Assembly: GCA_019925795.1 (NCBI GenBank)
Contig: CM034311.1
Coordinates: 36,373,472-36,437,471, forward strand
Length of the DNA stretch: 64,000 nucleotides
Source of the DNA: Dendrobium chrysotoxum
Taxonomy: Eukaryota > Streptophyta > Magnoliopsida > Asparagales > Orchidaceae
Reading direction: 5' to 3'
The notes beneath the pieces were generated by a model, which had not been told where the DNA came from, ran no database searches, and was given only the letters and a program-made list of their open reading frames with translations. Made by a program: the position numbers and the translations under genes. Shown here piece after piece: positions 54,559 to 64,000 of this stretch (positions are counted from its first letter, which is position 1; each line of letters begins with the position of its first letter).

Positions 54559-55901
54559 AGATTCATTAAAAAATTATTTTGAAATATTTAAATTTTCTAC
54601 AAAATTTAAAATTAAGTTATTTTTCTATATAAAAATTAATTTTGAAATTATATAGGTTAAATCTTGAGGGACTTGAGTGAGGTTTTGAAATTTCAAACAT
54701 AGATTACTTTGGATGAACAAAATTTGTGGTGAGGGATTAGTGAATAGTTGTGTTCCAACTATTCACTAACCAATGCATTATTTATGTTAATTACCTTAAA
54801 TTTTGCATGTATAGGAGGCACACATGCACTTAGCTCTAGGCCCTCCTAATTCTAAGGACTTAAATGTGATTTTTGTGCATTTATATATGTTTACACAAAG
54901 GTTAGAGACCCTTGATTTGAATTCAACATAAGGACAAAAAAATTAGGTATAAGGTTAGAGGATTTTGGGATTTTCTAGAGATTAGGCCATGTGTCCAATA
55001 GGGGTAAAAGCTATAACATTCAAACACAGTGACATCATCTCATTTAGATTAAGAGCTTGCTGGTCTTGAAATCAATTAGGACCTAAGTGCAAATAACCCA
55101 AGTGAACTCCTCTAATAAGCCTAGAATTTCAAAAATTCATGATAAATTCAAATAAACTGTAAAAATTATAAATAAAATATCAAAATGTTCATAATTAAAT
55201 CCCCAATCCAGAAATGATAAAAGCCCTATGATTAGACCCCTAATTTATATTAATTTAATTTTTTAAGAAAAATAGATAATTAATTCAATTAATTAGTTAA
55301 TAATATTTAAAATTTCTATGAAAAATCTTCAAATGCTTGGAAATATCCACTTAGGTCATTTGTGACCTTTGGGGATGATTCCAAGAGGTTTGGAGCTGAT
55401 TTAGATCAAAATCTTAAAATCCCCTTAATTAAGGCAATTTTAAAAATTCCAAAAATATTCAAACTTTGAAAAACAATAATTAATTCTAGAAAAATCCAAT
55501 TCAATCAAACTAAAATCCATTTAAATTTAATTAAAATTTAATATTTTTTAAAATTTTCAAACTCTCAAAATTAAGTCAAAATCAAAAAGTCAACTTTTCG
55601 GTCAATCATAGTCCAAATCTAGGCCCAAACTTTAAAAAATTATAACTTTTATAGAAAACTTCAAATTGAGCATACTAACAGTTTAACTACTCATCATAAG
55701 GTATAATATTTATTAAATAATCTAAAACTTATAAAATTATTTTTTATTTAAAAAGTTAACTTTTTGACCCTTAATTATTGCTATTAAATAATTCAAATAA
55801 TCCTAAAAATCCAATAATTTGCTAAAATTCCAAAAAACTTCAATTTAATTAATAAAACCACTTAACCAATATTCTAATACATAATAACTACTCTAGATAT
55901 G

Positions 55902-56180
55902 ATATTTTTATGATGGACTATTCCGGGCTGCGATGGTATGTGTCTTAAGGAGGCCTGGTTCCCCAAGCATAGTGGTACAACACTACGAATAAATTCAATG
56001 AAGTGCAAAAATTTAAAATTAACTAACTTTTAATTATGTAACTAAATTAAAATTCTTAATTCAACTACATCAATAAGATTTTTAGGATGGACTATTCCAA
56101 GCTACGGGGCTACGTGTTCTAAGAAGGCCTAGTTCCTTAAACTTTGTGGCACAACGCCACAAATCGATTGATGAAAAATA
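55902..56180. repeat. Tandem duplication with a period of about 180 bp
   Basis: 55915-55990 and 56095-56165 share GATGGACTATTCC, AAG(G/A)AGGCCT(G/A)GTTCC and a GTGGTACAAC / GTGGCACAAC block. They are the only recognisable structure in a long AT-rich stretch (53500-56800) without genes. Confidence 0.7.
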
Positions 56181-58799
56181 TAAATTAATCTAACTCCTAA
56201 AATTAGCAATCAATTAAATTAATTAAAATTTACTGATCCCTTAATCTTTAACTAACTAAATCTATTTGATTAAATCATTAAAACACATCCTAAATTAAAC
56301 CTTAATACATTAATACTTCAAATATAAATCTTCCCTTCAACCTTTAACAGATTTGAATATTAGACAACTTTAACAAACTACTCAGCTTTGGATCTTCCCT
56401 AGCCACATGACCTTTCACACACACTTTAAATAGTTTACTATGACAACTAACTCTAGTTTAGGCTAAGCCGATGTTTACTTTACAGTTGTGTGCCAAATTT
56501 TTTAAGATTTCATTACATATTATGATTGAAATTGTTTGATGTGTTTGCTTACTTTTTTTGCTGCACTCTGTGGATTAATATAATTGACGATTAGATTACC
56601 CTTAGGTTAGAAATGTTCTGATTGTTTACTGAGTTTTCTGCAAGTGGTCGTGCTCATGCAAGGTAATAAAATGGGGCTAAAAAAATTAATAATTATCATA
56701 AACGCTACAGGTGCTTCAGCTGCTTAGCCCCCAAATAAATAAGAGCATGGTCAAGCGTGGCTGGTTTGAGTATTTTAATTTCATTATATATAACTGCTTG
56801 GGATTGATTTAATATTTAAATGCTTAGGATAACCTTGCAGGAGAGTCAAAATTTTTCTCTTCAGTGTCAATGTAATTCATTTAAAGAGTCAAGAGCTGTG
56901 AAAGTGTCTTTGAGTTTGGGATACTTATACACAAAATTGAATTCCAATGAGGAAAGGACACCCCTTAGGGGGATAGTCTTTTTCCATTTGAAAACTCAAT
57001 TTTAGATCACTCCACTACCCAAAGTGGGAAGAATAATCTCCCTTTTGGGTGTAGAGTTTTCTTTCTCATTTGAGTACCCAAGTACGATAAATCTAAGCAG
57101 TTCGAAGAAGAGAAGATCGAAGAGCTAAAGATAGAAGAGTATCTCATTCAAAGTCTACTTGAGTCTGTCTTAGGATTAGAAGCTGGGTTTGTGGTTAGTG
57201 GTGCCCGACCACTTTCAATTTATGTAATTCTGAGTTGTATTAAATATGGCATTTGCCTACGAACATTATTTTATGGAATTAATTATATTTGTTGATGTTT
57301 GATTTGCTCTACTTGCATATAGGATCCTGTCTGCTTTTTTTAATTTTTTAGCGTTTGTTTTCAATTTTGTTTTAGCCTGGATACGCGGAGGCTCATGATG
57401 GTACGATAAAAATTATTCTACTCAAAACTTAAATAAAGTTTTTAGATAACATAAAAACTCTAATGACTTAAAAAGTAAGCCCGGGACCGTCAGGAGTTCG
57501 CATAAGCATTTTTTATGCATTCTTCTTTCCTTTTGTTAGGCACCTCCCCGCCTGCGGATTTTGGCAGACAACTTGGCCTATGACAGTGCCGATTTGTCAA
57601 AAAAAATCTATGTAATCTTTAAGATAAAATTTATTTTTAAGCTTTTTAAAAATTGCTTCATTCCATTTTACGCATTTAATCAAGTCAATCAGTATGCATT
57701 GCATTAGAAATCAATTTAAAAGTGAGTATAAAATTTTGATTGCATCTCTCTTTAGCATTTCACCCTACATAAGTCAAGGGACCAATTAGGATCTGCTCTA
57801 GATGTTGGTCCCAACTCTCAAAGAACTTTAATAAAAATATCCCTACCACTCTTTCATAACATGACCATACTCATGGAATTAAAATCGACTAGGTGGTTAG
57901 CTGGCTCTCCAATTTAGACTGGGGTAAGTCCAAGTTTTATATTACATTAGTTAAGTTCGGGCTACTATCATTCACTGCCCAATTTAGATTTAGGATTCGG
58001 GATAAATTTTGAATCATAAGACCCCAACCTCTGAAAATATAATCTCAAATTTCTAATAAAATAATCAATTAAAATTAAAATTCTTCTCAATCCAAAATTT
58101 AAAGCCCAACATTTAGATTAGGTTGGGACACTTCTGAATCGTTTCAGAATCTCTAAATATCTCCTACATTTCTCCCTTTGATTCCAAAAATAAGTGCTCA
58201 ATCTTGCTCCAATCTCACTTGAAATTTCAGTTTCACCGCTTTGATATATCACTCCTAGAAAATTCTTAAACAAAAATTCATCATTATTTTAATTGAGAGT
58301 TTTCGTAGGAGATTTCGATTTCCTACGATGTAATTAACTACGAGGGCTTGCGCTCATAGGAGATTTAGAATCCATATTCACCTTTTTAAAATTAATTTTC
58401 AAAATTCAAATCAGTCTTCTTTGAGAAAATTGAATCAACAACGATCATCATCGTCATATTCTCTACTTGGAGAGATTATCATTCATTATTGTGATTTAGA
58501 ATATAAAATTAATGATCTCTCATCCTGACTATAATGATTGAATATTGATGGAATCCCATTTTGACCCTTCAAGGTCACATACGATTCCTCCCTGAATTCA
58601 ATTACTACAATCAGGATGAAATTTTTAGTTTCATTATCTGAACCCATTAGCGAACGATATCTTTGCCCTTTGGGGCAATATATCGTTTATGATGAGGCTT
58701 TTAATTTTGGGACTAAAAATTTAAAAACAAATTTCCTCAAATAAGACTAAGCTTTTTTTTAAAAAAAAGCCCCTTATCCAAAATTCCACCAACATGAAG

Positions 58800-59050
58800 G
58801 AGGAGAAAAGCTTCTTCTACACTAAAGAGGGATACTGAATTTGGATAGGAGATGCCACCAATCAAAAACAATGAAAATCCTCTAAAATAAGAAGGAAAAT
58901 GGGGAAGAAAATGAGACTAAGGCTGAAAATTCTAATTTCTACACAAGAGAGAGACACTTGTACTTGATAAAGGATGCCACTTATTCAAGATAGTAAAATG
59001 CCTCAACTATAAGAAAGTTAGAGGAAGAAGAAAAAAGAAAAAGATGAGCA
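58800..59050. repeat. Tandem units C and D of the ~115-bp repeat
   Basis: Two diverged units, each with a TTCTACAC(T/A)A(A/G)AGAG block and GATGCCAC, continue the array interrupted at 50795. A TATTTATAGG motif follows at 59090. Confidence 0.75.
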
Positions 59051-59099
59051 ATTTTCCCCTATGCTTGAATAGACTATTTATAGGAGAAAAAGGAACGAG

Positions 59100-60123
59100 G
59101 AATATTCTGCAGGAATAAGAATATTCCAAAAAGATTTCATAAATATTTTGAGAATAAGAATATTCTGAGAATATTTAAAGAATATTCTTGAAAAAATGAG
59201 AAAAAAACTCTCTCTAAATAAAAGCGGGTTCCACATAAAAAAACTCTCTAAAAAAGAGAAAAAAAATTTCTCTCTAAAACTTTAAAAAAAAAATTCTATA
59301 AAAAAAATGGCTTGGGTCCCGCCATTAAAAAAAAAAAGCACGAGGCCACAAAAAAAAATAAAAAAACAAAAACAAAAAGAGCGGCTAAAGCTACCACCCT
59401 AAGAGACAGTTAAAAAAAATGATGAAAAACAATGAACGCAAAAAAAACATTCGTTACAAGCATTTAGATATTGTAAATTACTAAATGTATTTTTGCATAA
59501 ATAAGATTTTGTAGGGTCATATATGTAAAAGTAACATTGAAAAATTTATTTGAGGGAAGAGAAAATGGCTAAATCCTTACATTCTTAAATCATAAAAAAA
59601 AAATTTATGGAGCGCAAACACTTAGCATATAATTATGTCATGATAAAATTTGAGTATTATTGTAATGATATAACTAATTCATTGGAGTTATTTAAAGTGA
59701 TATATTGGTGACGGAGTATATATTAATCTTGGGAATATGCCAATATATTCGTTTATTGTGAATATCAATAAACAGATCATCCGTTTTATTCTATAAGGGG
59801 ACAGTTATAATAAGTATAGAGTTTTAATCTTGAGTTTATTATATATTAATTTAACTAATCGAGCAATTTTAAATATTTTGGATCGAAATTTTTCAATATT
59901 TTCTACTCCAATCAATATGCTAACTTTAGAACACGCTCGATTTATAATTAAGAGTACTTTACTTGGTTCACGATCCCGAGGGGAGGTCAACGTTGATGTC
60001 CAGGAAGCGACCGTGCCTCGTAATTTCTTGAAAATTATAATTTTGTTAATCAAACAATTTGAAGTGCTATGTCATGTATTTTCGGAGTCTGCAAGCTTCG
60101 ACATCCAAAAATAGTGGAGCAAC
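59100..60123. other. 3' interior of the LARD-like element
   Basis: Low-complexity AATATTC and A-run DNA to about 59460, then AT-rich unique sequence up to the 3' LTR. The 94-codon frame at 59830-60114 has no recognisable domain. Confidence 0.5.
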
Positions 60124-60661
60124 TGATATATCATCAAAAATTAATCATGATCGGACGCAAATCTTGAGGAAAAATCTAGTTGGAAACTTTCAAAATTAAA
60201 TTCGGAACTATGAACTCCGATTTCAGCAAACTTACGGTCGAACTGAATGTCGTAGAATTATGAACCCAACGACACAAAATTCAACTCAATCCAAGCCCAA
60301 ATAGGTCCAAATAAAGACTCAAAGCGACTTTGGAAGGTTCAAACCATAATTTAAATTACCAAATGATTTCCAAACGTGACATGATTATAGTCAAATCGAG
60401 CGGCTCGACGAGACAAATCCAACGAGCCCATGATCGCCAAATTCTGATATCACGAAGGCACTCAAATACTCGAAAAACGGTTCATGATCAAAGGAATTGA
60501 TATTGACCGTCCATTCAAACCACTCCTAATATGCCCATGATCTTCTCCTTATTTACTGATCATGCCACTCTCAAAAAATTATAAATGGACCTTTCATTCC
60601 TCATGAAAAGGGGAGAGGAAGCAAAGGGAGGCCAAGGAAGAAAGCAAGGAGGGAAAGAAAA
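60124..60661 (+). repeat. Truncated 3' LTR of the LARD-like element
   Basis: It aligns with 46835-47374 by eye with roughly 10% differences, including the CGAACTGAA, GGCTCGACGAGAC and AAATTATAAAT blocks. Homology stops at GGGAAAGAA, before the minisatellite, so the rest of the LTR is missing. Confidence 0.8.
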
Positions 60662-60812
60662 GAAAATTACTTATATGATCACTAAAATATTATAAAAACT
60701 AACAATAAGATGTATATCAACTAAGAAGATAAAAAGTTTGAAAAAAAAAGAAGGTAAGTGGGACAAAAATACCAATCACATAATTAAACCAACAAATAAA
60801 TATGGCAATAGC

Positions 60813-61447
60813 TAGGTTCAAATTAAAGACATGACACGATAATCTGACCTGAAAAACTATTTTGGGTCGGGGTTGACCCGTTTAACAAAGGGGTCAAATT
60901 CGAATCTTATTTTTCGACCCATTTATGTGCCGGGTCTAGTTTGGGCCAAACCACGAACCCGTAAATAACACGATTTTGACCTGTGACATACCGAAATCGT
61001 TAATAGCTTCAAATACGATGCGTTTGAGGCTCCCAATCACTCACGTTGTGAATTCTAATTTCTATGACTAGGGATTTTGTTTTCCCTTTTGCACCGCAGG
61101 TATGCATCAACTGCTGCTTCTATGAGCTATCTCTGCTACTAAGCAACTGACGATTTCACAACAATGTTGTTAGACGGCATATGGGTGACCACCCAACTTT
61201 CCTTGTCAGTTGCCTACTTCTCCCTTCTCTATCTTCATTCAAACTTCTATTTTCAGCCTGATGTTAGACTCCCTTTTTTTCCACTTAAGAAAATTAGCGA
61301 GTAGGGTTAGGTCAAAATAGGTTGAGAGCGAGTCAAGTTCAAGTTCGTGATTTTGACTGGTTTGTTAAACGAGTCAGGTCGGTTCAATACGGGTCAATTT
61401 CGGGTCAGATCTGAATCCGACTCGAAAACACATTTTTGACATCCCTG
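60813..61447. mobile_element. hAT-like non-autonomous element, 635 bp
   Basis: The right end read on the minus strand is CAGGGATGTCAAAAATGTG, a typical hAT terminus. The left end TAGGTTCAAATTAAAG is a degraded match. The flanks GCAATAGC (60805-60812) and CCAATAGC (61448-61455) agree at seven of eight bases, fitting the 8-bp hAT duplication. Subterminal GGGTCGGGGTTGACCCG and CGGGTCAATTTCGGGTC words are inverted relative to each other. There is no transposase frame. Confidence 0.65.
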
Positions 61448-61455
61448 CCAATAGC

Positions 61456-62877
61456 CACCACTAAAAAAAAATTGTACAAAAATAATAAAATCATGTATCC
61501 ATAGTGAAAAATTGAAAGTAATCCATCATAGAATCACCTCAAAAAAGTCCCAATTGAAATAACAAAAAAAACATCATAGCCACCCAAACTATTGGATACT
61601 TGGATTATACATTAATTTTGGTGTTGTAGAGATCTACTAAATTTAAGATGTCTTATTTGTATATGAAAGCTATTGTTATCATTAGAGTTTTTATTAGAGT
61701 GAATTATATCTTGTTGATCTTAAAACAGTCAATGACTTGCCCTAATGGGTGAGAAGTTAATTACAACAATAACAATATCAGTGAACATTATCATATTTCG
61801 ACCTAAGTGTTCCAAAGTGTGTCAAATTCAATTTTATTAAATAGAGTTCAAATGTCTGGTTGAAGTTATTATTATTAGTATTTTTTTTAGCTTTGAACTT
61901 AATTCCTTTTTTTTCATATAAAATGTCAATAAAACAATATAAAATAAATAAGAATTGGGGTTTTTTTTTCTAATAATAATAATAAATAATTGGAAAGATG
62001 AATTAAAAAAAAAACACAAGAGAACTTAAACAAACGTAAAATTTAACTTCACATAAAATTAAAGTTCTAGAAAAATTTTCCAGTCAATTAGATTTTAAAT
62101 TACGAATAAATTTATATTATTATATTATTATGAATTTAATAAAAAGACTTAACACATTTATGAATATTAGCGAAATTGAGGTGACTTTAAATTTATATTA
62201 TATTCTCTTAATTTGTTTTGTATGAATATATATATTAATTAATTCATTAAATCACCTAATTAAGGATAATGAACTACATATCAATAAGCTTCTTTAATTA
62301 AATACTTATTGTGTTGACAGCATACATAATATTAAAATTATAAAAAAATAAGCCATTAATACGTAATTATCTTTAATAAAAGTACTAAGCTTATATTTTT
62401 GAAAATTTACTTAAAATTTTTATTTTAACTTAGACTTTTATGGCAAGTTATTGACATATATGCATTTTTATATAAAAAAATTCAAAAATTTTAAGCTTAT
62501 TTAATTTATTTAAAAATTCATGTAATTAAATATAAATTAGTATTTCACAAAAAAATTATTTTTGAACCTAAAAAAATATCAACTCTATAGAGATGTTCCA
62601 TAAGAATTTTCAATATATTTTTAAACCAATCTAGATTTCATATTCACCACAAATAAAGGGTTTGTTTGAGTGAAGGGGTTTTTATAATATTTTCTTTCAA
62701 ATATAAGAGTTTTAAAAATTGCAGTGCTTGGTTAGCTGAAAAAATATATTCTTATTTTTTTTTTAAATTGAAATTGATTCTTCAGTTTATTTTTTTAGTG
62801 CATTCTAATATCACTTGAATCAAATTATTTTTAAATATGCTGCATCAAAACTTGCCCTTAATGAGCTCCTATCACGG
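61456..62877. other. AT-rich intergenic DNA
   Basis: No gene is supported. A region around 62655-62850 (GGTTTGTTTGAGTGAAGG...) resembles a degraded MITE start, but I cannot find its other end. Confidence 0.5.
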
Positions 62878-62945
62878 AGAAATTATTACGTGCGGACACC
62901 GAACATTGAAGCTACGTCCGAGCTCTAATGAAAATATAACATGTG
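62878..62945. mobile_element. AATTATT-family MITE fragment, copy D
   Basis: GAAATTATTACGTGCGGACA matches the left end of copy A. The matching right half is missing after about 62945. Confidence 0.55.
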
Positions 62946-64000
62946 AATTAAGTATTACTATATATTATTAGATATTACTGTGTATTTAGCTATGTATTAC
63001 AATCACTTCTACTTCACCTAAGGTTGATCCTATCAATACATCCAGCCAACAAGCTATTATCACAATTCCTTGTTCACCTCCTCCACACACCACATATCCC
63101 AATGAAGCATCATAAATTGACCAGGGAATCATGCACCCCGGGTGTACTACCATCAAGTCCAAATGGGAGTGATGACAAAACTAATAATGGGCAGCTACAT
63201 ACCACTATTGCATGGAGAGAACTGATAGACCAAATATGTTTCAAATAATATAAACTAAAATTGTGCTATAAATGAACACCGACTGGACTATGTTGCAATC
63301 AGATCGTTACAAAGTCCAATCGTGCAAATAATGTTATCGCCCTTATCGTATGGAGAAGGAAGAGAGAAGGTGAGCCTGTTTGGAAAGAATGCTCTTTGCT
63401 AAGTAGAGAATATTCTGCAGAAAAACAATACTTGCTGCATAGCCTTGAGCTTAATGCACTGTACAGTGGCAAAGGACACAAAAGTTTCAGTTCACCTGTT
63501 AAGCTGCAAAAACGTAAATATTATTCAGAATAAATGAAATAAGCAACTGTTTAAGCTAGAATTGCATGTGTTAAAAAAGCAGAGATCTTATGCCACTATT
63601 GCATGCTAGAAGTCCTGGCTTAGCTACAAACAAGCGTCCTAATCATTGGAAATGCAACAAAGATTAGTATCGAGAAAAGTCCTCCCTGAAAGGCCAAGGC
63701 AGCACAACCAAAAGGCAATGAACGAGGAAGCCTTGGAAAGTCCAAGAGGCCATTGAGGATGATGAGATAGTGATGATATAATACTGCTCATGATGATGAT
63801 GATGAGTCCAAGGGCTGCCGATGGGGGTGACGGCGAAGTGGTTGCCGTTGCCTACCTTGTGCGGATAGGAAGGTGACCCAGCCAATTCACTGTATACTAC
63901 TTCAATCAATTCGAGATCTTCCAAGCTTCAAAATCGGGCAATTTTTCAGTCAATGGAATAATCTTCACTAGTTAGTCATTTTGACATTAAATTGGCGTCA
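62946..64000. other. Unassigned right edge of the window
   Basis: Minus-strand frame 63664-63924 contains a possible splice donor (AAG|GTAGGC near 63860) after an ordinary-looking stretch, and plus-strand 63024-63248 is open, but neither resembles a family I know. A CAT/ATG-rich tract (63795-63812) encodes a histidine run by chance. I call no gene here. Confidence 0.4.

Larger units (their letters stand above)
50796..58794 (-). mobile_element. 8-kb nested insertion with TGTTG...CAACA ends
   Basis: It starts TGTTGACCTC and ends CCACCAACA. It is flanked by AGAAG (50791-50795) and TGAAG (58795-58799), matching at four of five bases. Removing it restores the tandem array: ...AATAGAAG + GAGGAGAAAAG aligns with AAAAGTAAGGAGGAGAAAG at the junction of units A and B. 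A block at 58330-58360 resembling the LTR-like arms near the window start suggests an LTR read on the minus strand. I could not find a second terminal repeat, and no retroelement protein motif is visible. It may be a long solo LTR, a truncated element or a composite. Confidence 0.6.
46835..60661 (+). mobile_element. Large coding-poor LTR retrotransposon (LARD-like), 3' truncated
   Basis: 46835-47374 and 60124-60661 are direct repeats starting TGATATAT(T/C)ATCAAAAATTAA and remain alignable for about 540 bp. The left copy continues as a full LTR to about 48534. Right after it GTTTGGAGCTGTATGTGGGA (48538) resembles a decayed form of the TTTGGCGCCGTCTGTGGGAA sequence common behind the 5' LTR of plant Ty3/gypsy elements. 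The 3' LTR is cut at 60661. No frame in the interior resembles gag or pol, which fits a LARD. The interior holds a 170-bp tandem repeat and a second inserted element. Confidence 0.7.

Noticed and set aside
63664..63924. Minus-strand gene start near the window edge
   Set aside because: Only a possible donor site supports it; no known domain, and the histidine run comes from a CAT repeat.
1..64000. CRISPR arrays, rRNA or tRNA genes
   Set aside because: No regularly spaced identical repeats with unique spacers, and no rRNA or cloverleaf tRNA sequence was recognised; tRNA-like words occur only in SINE-like repeats and primer-binding sites.

Overview
This window is nuclear DNA of a flowering plant. 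It has intron-containing plant genes (a stellacyanin-type phytocyanin and a REM-type B3 protein), Ty3/gypsy Tat and Ty1/copia retrotransposons, a CACTA element and several MITE families, and long AT-rich intergenic DNA. I see no rRNA, tRNA, CRISPR or bacterial-style operon. A monocot such as a palm is possible, but that is only an impression and not shown by the sequence.

Layout. 1-17042 is a nested transposon block. Two LTR-like arms in inverted orientation (1009-1793 and 16121-17042, both starting TGTGGGCTCC on their outer side) enclose a decayed array of about 300-bp units. That array is split by a minus-strand Tat-lineage Ty3/gypsy element (4204-15057) that has lost gag and primer-binding site but keeps a broken protease, RT, RNase H, second RNase H and integrase. 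17043-27187 is gene-poor. It holds MITEs, a SINE-like family, an orphan terminal exon (20336-20460), a decayed gag remnant and a complete CACTA element with a GAT target duplication (22997-24317).

27188-44933 is the genic core. A plus-strand phytocyanin gene (exons 27735-27912 and 30958-31349, 189 aa) faces a minus-strand two-domain B3 gene (exons 44933-44814, 43818-43323, 42556-42348 and 32268-32032, 353 aa) tail to tail. The last B3 intron is 10 kb long because it contains two copia elements: one in plus orientation (32576-37325, TSD TTAAA) and one in minus orientation (38325-41616, TSD TTTAT). The first copia carries in its middle a 2.4-kb copy of the phytocyanin promoter, exon 1 and part of intron 1 (33116-35546). 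By eye this copy differs from the donor by about 1%, while the two copia LTRs differ from each other by about 8-9%. The copy therefore seems to have been pasted in after the copia inserted, not captured by the retroelement. This is the most unusual observation in the window.

44934-64000 is again non-genic. It holds a large coding-poor LTR element (46835-60661, LARD-like) with a minisatellite in its 5' LTR and a 170-bp tandem repeat inside. A nested 8-kb insertion (50796-58794) splits another tandem array at an exactly readable empty site. After it come a hAT-like element (60813-61447), a MITE fragment and about 1 kb with no supportable gene.
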